The notes under the pieces were generated by a model that saw nothing but the letters and a program-made list of their open reading frames with translations, had not been told where the DNA came from and did not search any database. A program made the position numbers and the translations under genes. From the NCBI GenBank assembly GCA_050633585.1, contig JBOEGT010000008.1, positions 1 through 64,000 of the forward strand: a stretch of DNA of 64,000 nt. Direction: 5' to 3'. The DNA comes from CALKZN01 sp050633585 (GTDB taxonomy: Bacteria; Pseudomonadota; Gammaproteobacteria; Arenicellales; Arenicellaceae). This document shows, in pieces, positions 36,885-46,248 of the stretch; positions within the stretch are counted from its first letter, which is position 1, and every line of letters begins with the position of its first letter.

Positions 36885-39800
36885 ATGTACGGAAAAATAA
36901 TACGCTGGTTTGCACACAATACTGTTGCAGCTAATCTTTTAATGGTGGTTTTAGTACTTGCCGGAATCCGAGCAATCTTTACGAGCATTCCATTAGAGGT
37001 GTTTCCACCGATTCGTTTTGACGCCATTCAAGTCAACACTTTTCTCCCTGGCGCAACCCCAGAAGATGTCGAAAAAGGCATTACCGTACGTATTGAAGAA
37101 GCCATACATGACCTAGAAGGAATTAAAGAACTCACGTCACGTTCGTCTGAATCATTTTCCAGCGTAACAGCAAAAATTGCTTCTGGTTATGACAAACAAG
37201 AACTATTGGAAAATATCAAACTGCGCGTCGATGGCTTAAACACTTTGCCAGAAAGCGCGGAAAGACCAAGAATTCAAGAGGTTGAATTCTTGCTTGAGGT
37301 CATGAATGTCGTTATATCAGGCGATATGCCTCGGGCACAATTATTATCGACAGCCGAAGTCGTTCGCAATGAAATTCTGCAGTTAGATGGTGTGTCACAA
37401 GTACGCTTCCTTGACAAACCAAGCTTGGAAATTTCTATCGAAATTACTCCTGACATTTTGGAATCCTACCAATTAAACATGGGACAAGTATCCCAAATCA
37501 TCAATGACCACTTGGTTGAAATAAGTGCGGGAAATTTAAAAACCTCTTCTGGCAACATTCTAGTTCGCACCAATGGCAAAGCATATAGCGTGGATGATTT
37601 TGCTGCCATCCCGATCATCCGCAACAATCAAAGTGCTCCTGTGTTGTTAGGCGATATTGCGAAAATACGCGATGGCTTTGAAGAGCTTGATTTAACCACT
37701 CTCTTTAATGGTCAGCCTTCTATGTCTCTCTCAGTGTATCGTCGAGGCACTGAAAGCGCTGTCAGTTCCGCAAAAGCCGTTCGAGAATACATTGAACAAA
37801 AAAAGCCGACACTACCTGACAGCGTTCAATTAAATTATTGGCGTGACTCTTCCGTGATCGTGCAAAGCAGATTACAGACACTTCGCAACAGCGCTATACA
37901 AGGTGGTATCTTGGTTATGATATTGCTGTCGCTATTCTTGCGACCTGCTGTCGCGTTTTGGGTGTGCCTTGGCATTCCTGTCTGTTTTATGGGAGCCATC
38001 TCATTAATGCCCAGCCTAGGCGTGACGTTTAACATGATTAGCTTATTTGGGTTCATCCTAGTGCTTGGCATCGTCGTAGATGATGCCATTGTCACAGGAG
38101 AAAATATCTTCAAGCATTTACGCAATGGAGAAGATCCATTAGAAGCGGCTATCAAAGGCACCGATGAAGTTGCGATTCCAGTCACCTTTGGCGTGCTGAC
38201 CACTGTCGTTGCATTCACGCCTTTATTGCTCATTGAAGGCTCCGCCGGAGAGCTATTTAGAAATATTCCACTGATAACAATCCCCGTTCTCTTGTTCTCT
38301 CTCGTGGAGTCCAAACTCATTCTACCCGCGCATATGCGCCACGTAAAAACACGTCAATCACATGATAAGCAATCCTCCTTTAGTCGATGGCAACAAAAAT
38401 TTTCATTAGGCTTTGAAAAGGCTATTTTAACGATATATCAACCCGTACTTCATATCTGCCTACGCAACAAATTAATCACAATTTTGGGAGCAGTCGCCTT
38501 TAGCGCAATTGTTTTCACTGCGTTAGCAAACGGTTGGATGAAGTTTGTATTCTTCCCTGATGTAGACGATGAAGCGGTGATTGCCACCATCACCATGCCT
38601 TCTACTGCTGGATTTATTGAAACAAATCGCCAAATCGAACATATGGTTGCCGCCGCCAAAGAATTGCAAGAAGAGTACCGGAACCCTGAAACAGGTGAAT
38701 CCGTTATTGAGTATATTGTGTCTTTCGCGGGCGTCACCCTAGAAGGTCAACTTAAAAGCAATACAGGCTTAGTTGCATTTGAAGTGCAAGCCCCTGAAAT
38801 TCGAGGCGATATCCCCACGTCGTCTATGGCTGAACAATGGCGAAAAAAAATCGGCACCATACCAGGTGCTGAAAAATTGAGTATTCAATCCAAAATTGCG
38901 AATGCTGGACGACCTTTAGCCATTCAGCTACGAGGCAATGATGATAAACAACTCAGCGCCGTATCCGAAAAACTAAAAACATTGTGGCAGCAATTTCCAG
39001 GGTTATTCGATATTCAAGATAGCCAAGCTGATGGGAAAGAAGAGATACGCGTTAGCTTATCTAAAAAAGCACTCAATCTAGGTTTACGCGAAAGTGATAT
39101 TGCCACTCAATTACGGAACAATATCTTTGGCGCTGAAGTCCAAAAATTTATTCGTGGCCGAGATGAAATCACCGTTAAATTGCGCTACCCAAAAGAATAT
39201 CGCTCAACACTAGAGGATTTACAAACACTTCCTATTGAGTTGCCTAATAAGTCTACCGTGCAACTCAATGAAGTCGCCAATTTAACTACAGGGGTCAGTC
39301 CAACAACATACAACCATTTCAATCGATCTCGCACATTGACAGTGTCGTCTGACCTTGACAAAAAAAGCGTTGATATTGAAGCCGTCAAACGAGATACCAT
39401 CAAATTTTTAGACGACATCATTAGCAATTACCCAGAGGTCAGTTATTCATTAGAAGGAGAGGCTAAAGAACAAGGAGAAGCATTAGGCAGCCTTTTCTTT
39501 GGTGGTGCCGCAGTATTGATGGCGATTTACATACTATTAGCCATTCCCTTTAAGTCTTACTTTCAGCCATTAATCGTCATGTCAATCATACCCCTCGGCT
39601 TTGTCGGCGCTATATTAGGCCACTTGATCATGGGTGCTAGTTTATCTCTATTGAGCTTTATGGGTGTCTTAGCATTAACCGGCGTTGTCGTAAACGATAG
39701 CTTAGTGTTGGTCGACTATATCAACCGCCAACGTCGTAAAGGAATCGCAATGATGCAAGCAGTGCTCGCCGCTGGCACAGCAAGATTTCGCCCAGTGATG

Positions 39801-40040
39801 TTAACGTCCATGACAACGTTTGCTGGCTTAACGCCTATTTTGTTAGAAAAAAGCACACAGGCTCAATTCTTAAAGCCCATGGCCATCTCTCTCGCTTTTG
39901 GAATTTTATTTGCAACACTCATCACCTTGGTTATCGTTCCCGTTAACTACATTTTATTTAATAGAATAGGTGAATTGATAAAACAAGGGACAAAAATGGC
40001 ATTCATGAAACCAAAAGGCACACTATCACGACACGGATAA
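36885..40040 (+). CDS. RND efflux permease 2
   Basis: 1051 residues, a close paralogue of permease 1: the first 75 residues align without gaps over IIRWFAHNTVAANLLM and IPLEVFPPIRFD. TM4 Asp pair in LGIVVDDAIVTGEN; TM10 again has Asn for Lys (TGVVVNDSLVLVDYIN). There is no adaptor or channel gene of its own; it may use those at 29888-32614 or form a mixed trimer with permease 1 as MdtB and MdtC do. The 181 bases upstream must contain its promoter. Confidence 0.95.
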   Translation: MYGKIIRWFAHNTVAANLLMVVLVLAGIRAIFTSIPLEVFPPIRFDAIQVNTFLPGATPEDVEKGITVRIEEAIHDLEGIKELTSRSSESFSSVTAKIASGYDKQELLENIKLRVDGLNTLPESAERPRIQEVEFLLEVMNVVISGDMPRAQLLSTAEVVRNEILQLDGVSQVRFLDKPSLEISIEITPDILESYQLNMGQVSQIINDHLVEISAGNLKTSSGNILVRTNGKAYSVDDFAAIPIIRNNQSAPVLLGDIAKIRDGFEELDLTTLFNGQPSMSLSVYRRGTESAVSSAKAVREYIEQKKPTLPDSVQLNYWRDSSVIVQSRLQTLRNSAIQGGILVMILLSLFLRPAVAFWVCLGIPVCFMGAISLMPSLGVTFNMISLFGFILVLGIVVDDAIVTGENIFKHLRNGEDPLEAAIKGTDEVAIPVTFGVLTTVVAFTPLLLIEGSAGELFRNIPLITIPVLLFSLVESKLILPAHMRHVKTRQSHDKQSSFSRWQQKFSLGFEKAILTIYQPVLHICLRNKLITILGAVAFSAIVFTALANGWMKFVFFPDVDDEAVIATITMPSTAGFIETNRQIEHMVAAAKELQEEYRNPETGESVIEYIVSFAGVTLEGQLKSNTGLVAFEVQAPEIRGDIPTSSMAEQWRKKIGTIPGAEKLSIQSKIANAGRPLAIQLRGNDDKQLSAVSEKLKTLWQQFPGLFDIQDSQADGKEEIRVSLSKKALNLGLRESDIATQLRNNIFGAEVQKFIRGRDEITVKLRYPKEYRSTLEDLQTLPIELPNKSTVQLNEVANLTTGVSPTTYNHFNRSRTLTVSSDLDKKSVDIEAVKRDTIKFLDDIISNYPEVSYSLEGEAKEQGEALGSLFFGGAAVLMAIYILLAIPFKSYFQPLIVMSIIPLGFVGAILGHLIMGASLSLLSFMGVLALTGVVVNDSLVLVDYINRQRRKGIAMMQAVLAAGTARFRPVMLTSMTTFAGLTPILLEKSTQAQFLKPMAISLAFGILFATLITLVIVPVNYILFNRIGELIKQGTKMAFMKPKGTLSRHG

Positions 40041-40212
40041 TTAACATGTAGCCACCCATTCATAGTACGATCTAGCGTGGTGTGTAGTGATTAACCCTTA
40101 TCGCTGCACGCATCAAATCATAATTATGCCCATACTGCTTGGCAACTGTGGCGTGGGCAGTGCGTTATTGTTATGGTCATTATGTAAAAGTGATTTAGCC
40201 CCTATACATGAA

Positions 40213-40953
40213 TCAATTTGTTTTACTCTGATAAAAATGATGGCTCTGAATGATGTCTAAAAGCTCATCTGGCCCCATATAAATAGACGTTTTTTTAGAT
40301 GTCTCAGGGTGCAATGAAAACTGGTCTCTCACAAAACGTGAATGGTCATAGCGTTGCCAGCCTAAACCATAGCGAATTAAACGCTTATCCGTATCACGTT
40401 CAAACCGTTGCCGACAAGCCCCAATCTGACACACTCCATCACTCACAATGCCAAAAAAAGAACGCTTTAAATAATAAACAGTATGCGCTAACTCATGGCC
40501 AAGAATACCAATTTGAGCATTAAACGGTTGATTCTTTAACAGTAGCGCACTTCTGGGGCCTTGAAGCTCAGTATCAATAACAATTAAGTACGTTCTCTTT
40601 CGCGCAGACTTCAACAAGCTAGATATTTTAGGCCTAGACGAAATGGCAATACCGACATTCTTAACGATAAACTGAATTTTTACGTTTTTGAGTTCAGGAA
40701 AATGGCTCAAGGCAATCAATGCTTGGAGTTCATATCCTTCTGGCAATACCTTATGTTGGCCAAAATTTTCAAGTAGCTCGGAGTAGCGAGCCCTTTCCGT
40801 AGCTTCAACATAGTCTCTTACCGGAGAAACAGGAGCCGTATCAACGGCATGCGCTACCTCTAAATGACAAGCGCTAATACATAATAAAATGTTTACTAGG
40901 TAATTGAAACGCTGAATAAAAAAAGCAGAGCGACATCTATTTTTTTGGACCAT
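40213..40953 (-). CDS. Putative secreted zinc metallopeptidase (HELAH)
   Basis: 246 residues. Basic start and hydrophobic stretch (about 11-36, ending AHA) suggest export. The HExxH zinc site is H153-E154-L-A-H157 in ILGHELAHTVYY; a candidate third ligand is E185 in RFERDTDKRL, resembling the ExxxD of M48-like gluzincins. Two Cys (C175, C180) may form a disulfide. Protease activity is inferred; I do not recognise a named family. It converges with RND permease 2. Confidence 0.72.
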   Translation of the reverse strand: MVQKNRCRSAFFIQRFNYLVNILLCISACHLEVAHAVDTAPVSPVRDYVEATERARYSELLENFGQHKVLPEGYELQALIALSHFPELKNVKIQFIVKNVGIAISSRPKISSLLKSARKRTYLIVIDTELQGPRSALLLKNQPFNAQIGILGHELAHTVYYLKRSFFGIVSDGVCQIGACRQRFERDTDKRLIRYGLGWQRYDHSRFVRDQFSLHPETSKKTSIYMGPDELLDIIQSHHFYQSKTN

Positions 40954-41096
40954 ACCAAGCCTTCATGCATTTACTGTATTCTTCGAATGAATCAGCATAA
41001 TCCACGAACCTGACTAACAGCTGACAAACACAGGGCTGAGTACAAATATCAATATTTACTCTGTGCGAACTGACATATTTAAGCTAACTTCAGCAC

Positions 41097-41438
41097 TCAA
41101 ATTTCATCAAAGCATACCAAAACGATTACATTTGCAATGACCATTAAATCCTTGCCATTCTCAGCAAGCGCATTTAGGCCACCCACTTCCGCTTCAATAG
41201 TGACATTGCCATATGGAAATTCGTTAGCAACGGCTTCCACATCTAACTTCTCAGGCTCTGCCACTCCCACTTTGACAACCAACTGCATGTCTTCGCGCTC
41301 TTTATCAATATGCGGGAAAAAGTTAATACTTGAATGCCTAATCGCATCTGAAACAGCCCTCTTAGCTGCCTTGGTATAATCTCCACCATGCACATCGACG
41401 CCCATACCCATTTCTGTTAAATAACGCTTTAAAGCCAT
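41097..41438 (-). CDS. Lin0512 family protein
   Basis: 113 residues, matching the small Lin0512 family: MGMGVDVHGGDYTKAAKRA at the start and a conserved VEAVANEFPYGNV segment. Function unknown; one Cys is present near the C-terminus. Cytoplasmic, no signal. It sits alone between a metallopeptidase candidate and a small lipoprotein gene, all on the minus strand. Confidence 0.82.
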   Translation of the reverse strand: MALKRYLTEMGMGVDVHGGDYTKAAKRAVSDAIRHSSINFFPHIDKEREDMQLVVKVGVAEPEKLDVEAVANEFPYGNVTIEAEVGGLNALAENGKDLMVIANVIVLVCFDEI

Positions 41439-41521
41439 ACAAGAACCTCTAAAAATTTACTCTACATTAACCAGCGCAAAGTATACCTCTTCCAATGTCA
41501 GAAGATAGCTTAAGAGAACAT

Positions 41522-41692
41522 TTACAAACCTGGCAACCTTGGCAATCTAGGCAACGACGGTCCAGAAGGTTTTTTGACTTTTGCTTTTCCTGGAAGTGGC
41601 GGTTTAGGCCCCGGCGCGTGATGGTGACATGCCGTTAAAGCAACGAAACTTAACGACACAACAAACATTGTGATATTTCTTTTCAACATCAT
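41522..41692 (-). CDS. 56-residue lipoprotein, proline-rich
   Basis: Small ORF read by eye: starts ATG-ATG at 41692 with GTGAG upstream, hydrophobic signal (NITMFVVSLSFVALTAC) with a clear lipobox ending at C23, then His-His-His and a basic, proline-rich tail (PGPKPPLPGKAKVKKP) ending LPRLPRLPGL. Function unknown. Similar tiny proline-rich lipoproteins are common in proteobacteria. A perfect inverted repeat lies immediately upstream of its RBS. Confidence 0.65.
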   Translation of the reverse strand: MMLKRNITMFVVSLSFVALTACHHHAPGPKPPLPGKAKVKKPSGPSLPRLPRLPGL

Positions 41693-41700
41693 TGTACTCA

Positions 41701-41737
41701 CTGTTTTTATTCAATCATTTAATTCATATAAAAACAG
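41701..41737. repeat. 10-bp perfect inverted repeat beside the small lipoprotein RBS
   Basis: CTGTTTTTAT at 41701-41710 and ATAAAAACAG at 41728-41737, 17-base loop. On the minus strand the hairpin ends right at the GTGAG ribosome-binding site of the 56-residue lipoprotein. Could be an operator or a leader hairpin that affects translation. Confidence 0.5.
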
Positions 41738-41927
41738 AGAATACTATACAACAATAATTCCAGATAAAACTTTACCAACTTCTTAGATTGTCAACAAAAG
41801 TAAACAGCTGTTCCTGATGCTGCAAAACAGTTGATTCAGCCATTTGCAAAACTTATGATATGACTCAGAATCAACACATTAAGGATGTTTGTGCTGGTTC
41901 TAATATTTAATTTAGGGTGGGTTTTCA

Positions 41928-43544
41928 ATGTCTAAGCAGTATTCTCGATTTAATTATCGACGTAACCTAGTCGTTATGTTGATTTTCCTACAGCTCATTA
42001 CTGTCATTTCTATTTTACTCTTATCAAGAATCAATACTGAGCGAGTTCTCATTGAAAACGCCTATAACACAATGGCCAAGACCATTGCTCAATCCGTTGA
42101 ACATACGCGATCATTCTTAAAACCTGCTTACCAAACAAATGACACTCTACGCATACTCGCGAGTGGTGACGTCATTAATTTCAATGACATTGAAACCATT
42201 GAAAAGCTTTTATTCACAGAATTAACAAACAACCGTGACTTTGCTGGAATTTACATCGCTGGTCAAGCGGGCGATTTCATCTATATGCTAAGAGATAATA
42301 GTACCAAGGAGCCTCAACAAAACACTTTTCAAACCAAATCCATCAGAATCAATCAATCCAAAAAACAAGTGATGTTTCGATGGAGAAGCAACGACTTTTC
42401 AACCGTGAAACAAGAAGAAATTGCAGAGTATGATTTTGATCCTCGATCTAGGTTGTGGTATCGACAAGCAATAGAACAAAAGGCGTCAACCTGGACTGAA
42501 CCTTATACTTTTTTTACATCGAAAAAGCGCGGTATTACGGTTTCCGCACCTGTTATGGATCAAACAGGCCACCCAATAGGCGTCGTTGGAATTGATATTG
42601 AAATAGATAAGCTGTCGAGTTTTCTACAATCCATTAGTGAAAAAAGTAACGAATATATCCGTATTACTGACCAACATGGACATTTAATTGCCAACTCAGA
42701 AACACATTTAACACTGTCATCACATGAGTTACCTGACTTAAGCTCTAGCGAACAAGAAACCACACTGAGCAAAGATTTTGGCACCTTCGAGCAAAATCAA
42801 CAAGAATTTTTGTATGTTAAAAAAGCGTTAAAACAAAACATTCACGAACCCAATTGGACAGTATTTAGTACAGCCAAGACATCGCCATTCTTAAAGGAAA
42901 TTAGGGATATCGAAAAACGTAATATTTTTATCGCAGCAATGACTTTTTTACTCTCCGTTTTCATCAGCGTCATTATTGCCACGAAAACATCTAAGCCCGT
43001 CGAAAACTGGATGAATCAAGCGAGTACTGACAGCCTCACTAAACTTTACAATCGCCACTACTTTTTCAACACAGGCAACCATCTATATAGTCAACACGCT
43101 AAAACTCAGAATCATCAACTTGCATTGATGATGATCGATATAGACGCTTTTAAACGCGTTAACGATAGCTACGGCCATAATGTCGGAGATGATGTTCTAA
43201 AAGGCGTTGCAAAACATATACGCTCTTTAGTCAATGAAGATAATACGTTACTGGCCAGATTTGGTGGGGAAGAGTTCATTATTCTCTTTAAAACACCCCT
43301 TTATAGAGAAGCCATTCAACTCGCCGAAACCATTCGTAAAGAAATAGCCAATTTAACCCTTAAAACCACAGCAGGCGATATTCAAGTCACAGTGAGTATC
43401 GGCATATCTTTTGCCGAACCTGGACATAAGATGAGTTTCTTAGCGTTTATTGATAGTGCAGATAAAGCGCTATACCACTCAAAAGGCCAGGGCCGAAATC
43501 AAGTCTCATTAACTAAAAACAGTCAAATTTATAGCAATGCTTAG
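41928..43544 (+). CDS. Membrane diguanylate cyclase with dCache sensor
   Basis: 538 residues: first membrane segment (about 15-32), a periplasmic double-Cache domain (about 40-300; RSRLWYRQAIEQKASTWTEP, GVVGIDIEIDKLSSFL), second membrane segment (about 328-348), then GGDEF (about 365-530) with the active-site RFGGEEF. Makes cyclic di-GMP from two GTP in response to a periplasmic ligand. The product-inhibition RxxD site before GGEEF is not conserved (ExxT). No EAL domain. Confidence 0.93.
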   Translation: MSKQYSRFNYRRNLVVMLIFLQLITVISILLLSRINTERVLIENAYNTMAKTIAQSVEHTRSFLKPAYQTNDTLRILASGDVINFNDIETIEKLLFTELTNNRDFAGIYIAGQAGDFIYMLRDNSTKEPQQNTFQTKSIRINQSKKQVMFRWRSNDFSTVKQEEIAEYDFDPRSRLWYRQAIEQKASTWTEPYTFFTSKKRGITVSAPVMDQTGHPIGVVGIDIEIDKLSSFLQSISEKSNEYIRITDQHGHLIANSETHLTLSSHELPDLSSSEQETTLSKDFGTFEQNQQEFLYVKKALKQNIHEPNWTVFSTAKTSPFLKEIRDIEKRNIFIAAMTFLLSVFISVIIATKTSKPVENWMNQASTDSLTKLYNRHYFFNTGNHLYSQHAKTQNHQLALMMIDIDAFKRVNDSYGHNVGDDVLKGVAKHIRSLVNEDNTLLARFGGEEFIILFKTPLYREAIQLAETIRKEIANLTLKTTAGDIQVTVSIGISFAEPGHKMSFLAFIDSADKALYHSKGQGRNQVSLTKNSQIYSNA

Positions 43545-43575
43545 TGTAAAAGCATCTGGAGTATATTAACGGCTT

Positions 43576-44208
43576 TTACGGCTGTAGTCGCTGAACCTGC
43601 CAAATATTTGCAGCATCGAGGTCATATTGAAACCTATCATGCAAACGATGATCTCCACCCTGCCAAAATTCGAAACATTGCGGTATCACTCGATACCCAC
43701 CCCAACGCGCGGGCAAGGGAAGCTCATGTCCAGTGACATCAATTGCACGAAATTTCTTTTCAAGCGCTTCTCGAGAAGCGATAGGCTGACTTTGCTGCGA
43801 ACAAGCAGCTGCCTTTTGTGACATTTTTGGCCGTGAATGGAAATAAGCTTCCACATCGGCAACATTCAAGGGTTTCGCTACCCCTCTAATCCGGACTTGC
43901 CTTTCAAATTGATGCCAAGGAAATAGCAGGCTAATTTGTGGGTTTTGAGCAATTTCTCGACCTTTTTGACTTTCTGTGTCCGTGAAGAAAACAAACCCGT
44001 CTTCATCGAACTGTTTCAATAGTACGTAGCGTTGATTTGGCATTCCATTGCTATCAACACTGGCAATTACCATCGCGGTTGGATCAGAGAAGCCTGATTC
44101 GACTGTTTGCTGCATCCATCGCTCAAACTGCTTGATAGGGTTAGGGTCCAAATCAGCCTTGGAAAGCTTGCCCAGCGAATAGTTTCGTCTAAAATCTTGT
44201 AAGTTCAT
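43576..44208 (-). CDS. pdxH: Pyridoxamine 5'-phosphate oxidase
   Basis: About 210 residues. FMN-dependent oxidation of pyridoxamine or pyridoxine phosphate to PLP. Typical segments: FTDTESQKGREIAQNP, LLFPWHQFERQVRI and the C-terminal RWGGYRVIPQCFEFWQG with DRFQYD. I start at ATG 44208 (MNLQDFRRNY), matching the family start; a GTG three codons earlier is in frame. It is 20 bases after hslU. Confidence 0.96.
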   Translation of the reverse strand: MNLQDFRRNYSLGKLSKADLDPNPIKQFERWMQQTVESGFSDPTAMVIASVDSNGMPNQRYVLLKQFDEDGFVFFTDTESQKGREIAQNPQISLLFPWHQFERQVRIRGVAKPLNVADVEAYFHSRPKMSQKAAACSQQSQPIASREALEKKFRAIDVTGHELPLPARWGGYRVIPQCFEFWQGGDHRLHDRFQYDLDAANIWQVQRLQP

Positions 44209-44228
44209 TGATCTCACAGAAGCATGTG

Positions 44229-45593
44229 TTACAAAATATATTTGGCGTAATCTTCATCTTGGCTTAATTCTTCCAAGTGATCATTCACATAGGCTGCATC
44301 AATATTCAATGTTTCACCATTTTTATCCGACGCTTCATATGACACGGTTTCTAGCAATCGCTCCATCATCGTATGTAAGCGGCGTGCACCAATATTCTCC
44401 ATTGATTCATTCACATCCCATGCTAATTCAGCGAGTCGCTTAATACCATCTTCAGAAAATACTAAATCAACACCTTCAGTCTTCATCAAGGCTTGGTACT
44501 GCTCTGTTAGCGACGCATCTGGCTCCGTCAATATCCGAATAAAATCTTCAACTTCGAGTGCCCGCAATTCGACTCGTATCGGCAAACGGCCTTGTAGCTC
44601 TGGAATTAAATCTGAAGGCTTCGATAATTGAAAAGCACCTGAACAAATAAACAATATATGGTCAGTTTTCACAACACCATATTTTGTTGAAACTGACGAG
44701 CCCTCAACAAGAGGCAATAAATCACGCTGAACGCCTTCACGAGAAACATCTGGACTTTTACCACCCTCGCTGCGGCCAACAATTTTATCGATCTCATCAA
44801 TAAAAACAATGCCATGCTGCTCAACCCTTTCTAAAGCAGCGAGTTTAATCTCTTCTTCATTAATCAGGCCAGCAGCTTGCTCTTCGATTAACAATTTATA
44901 CGCTTCTTTGATCGGTAATTTTCGCTTTGTCGTCTTACCTTTATTCATGCCTTTGAACATATCTTGGAGCTGATTAGTAATATCGCTCATACCTTCAGGC
45001 CCTAAAATTTCCATCCCCATAGTTGGCGCTGACACATCAATTTCAATCTCTTTGTCGTCAAGCTTGCCTTCTCGAAGTTTTTTGCGAAATGATTGTCTAG
45101 CAGCACTATCAGGCGTCGATCCGGTATCCAATGTATTATTATCAAAACCAAAACCACTGTTATCGGCTGATCGGGCAGGTGGTATCAGAATGTCTAAAAT
45201 CCGCTCTTCCGCCAAATCTTCAGCGCGTCGCTTAACTTTATCAGTCGCTTGTTCACGCTGCATTTTAACTGCAATTTCCATCAGATCACGGATAATGCTA
45301 TCAACTTCGCGGCCTACATAACCTACTTCTGTGAATTTTGTTGCTTCTACTTTTGCAAATGGTGCATTCGCAATTTTTGATAGCCGGCGAGAAATTTCAG
45401 TTTTACCCACACCCGTGGGGCCAATCATTAAAATATTCTTTGGCTTAATTTCAGCACGCATAAAGTCATCGCTGATTTGGGCTCTACGCCAACGGTTACG
45501 TAAGGCAATCGCAACAGAACGTTTTGCATCTTTTTGTCCAATAATGTGCTTATCTAGTTCTTGGACAATTTCTCTTGGGGTCATTTCGCTCAT
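44229..45593 (-). CDS. hslU: ATP-dependent protease ATPase subunit HslU
   Basis: 454 residues of the ClpX-like AAA+ family. Walker A GPTGVGKTE, Walker B IVFIDEIDKI, and the extra I-domain (about 110-240). The C-terminal KYIL tail is the type that inserts into HslV and activates it. Unfolds substrates for the HslV peptidase. It follows hslV by 10 bases. Confidence 0.98.
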   Translation of the reverse strand: MSEMTPREIVQELDKHIIGQKDAKRSVAIALRNRWRRAQISDDFMRAEIKPKNILMIGPTGVGKTEISRRLSKIANAPFAKVEATKFTEVGYVGREVDSIIRDLMEIAVKMQREQATDKVKRRAEDLAEERILDILIPPARSADNSGFGFDNNTLDTGSTPDSAARQSFRKKLREGKLDDKEIEIDVSAPTMGMEILGPEGMSDITNQLQDMFKGMNKGKTTKRKLPIKEAYKLLIEEQAAGLINEEEIKLAALERVEQHGIVFIDEIDKIVGRSEGGKSPDVSREGVQRDLLPLVEGSSVSTKYGVVKTDHILFICSGAFQLSKPSDLIPELQGRLPIRVELRALEVEDFIRILTEPDASLTEQYQALMKTEGVDLVFSEDGIKRLAELAWDVNESMENIGARRLHTMMERLLETVSYEASDKNGETLNIDAAYVNDHLEELSQDEDYAKYIL

Positions 45594-45603
45594 GATAAAT
45601 TAC

Positions 45604-46143
45604 TCACAACTCAATCTCTTCAATCCTAAGATTATTGTTTGTATATATACAAATATCTGCCGCAATATTCAGTGATTTTTCAACGATATCACGTGCACTC
45701 ATTTCAGTATTCTGGACTAATGCTCTAGCGGCAGATTCTGCAAATGTTCCACCAGAACCAATTGCCATAACACCACCTTCGGGCTCAACGACATCACCAT
45801 TTCCGGTAATAATAAAAGAAGAATCTTTGTCAGCCACTATAATCATAGCCTCTAGCTTGCGCAAAATTTTATCGGTTCGCCAATCTTTGGCTAATTCAAC
45901 CGCTGAACGCGTTAAGTGGCCTTGATGTTTTTCCAGTTTCGCTTCAAACATTTCAAACAAGGTAAAGGCATCTGCTGTGCCGCCCGCAAAGCCTGCAATG
46001 ACTTGATTTTTATATAAACGACGAACTTTTTTAGCATTACCTTTCATCACGGTATTGCCTAATGACACTTGGCCATCGCCACCGATGACTACCGCATCAT
46101 CACGGCGTACGGATAAAATAGTTGTTCCGCGCATTTGTTGCAT
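45604..46143 (-). CDS. hslV: ATP-dependent protease peptidase subunit HslV
   Basis: About 179 residues from ATG 46143, which has AGGAG 6 bases upstream; an in-frame ATG at 46170 lacks an RBS. The prosegment MQQMRG precedes the active-site Thr of TTILSVRR, which would be exposed by autoprocessing. Forms a double hexameric proteasome-like chamber with HslU. First gene of hslV-hslU-pdxH. Confidence 0.97.
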   Translation of the reverse strand: MQQMRGTTILSVRRDDAVVIGGDGQVSLGNTVMKGNAKKVRRLYKNQVIAGFAGGTADAFTLFEMFEAKLEKHQGHLTRSAVELAKDWRTDKILRKLEAMIIVADKDSSFIITGNGDVVEPEGGVMAIGSGGTFAESAARALVQNTEMSARDIVEKSLNIAADICIYTNNNLRIEEIEL

Positions 46144-46248
46144 GCCGGTCTCCTGTGTTTTTTGATGCACATTAATATTGTGCTCAAGTTTTAAAATTCA
46201 AGACCAAGAATGAGTAATTCTTTAGAATTTTAAAGACTGACAAACCTA

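Noticed and set aside
43546..43579. Inverted repeat GTAAAAGC/GCTTTTAC between the diguanylate cyclase gene and pdxH as a bidirectional terminator
   Set aside because: AT-rich 8-bp stem with an 18-base loop and no U-run on either strand; too weak to call.
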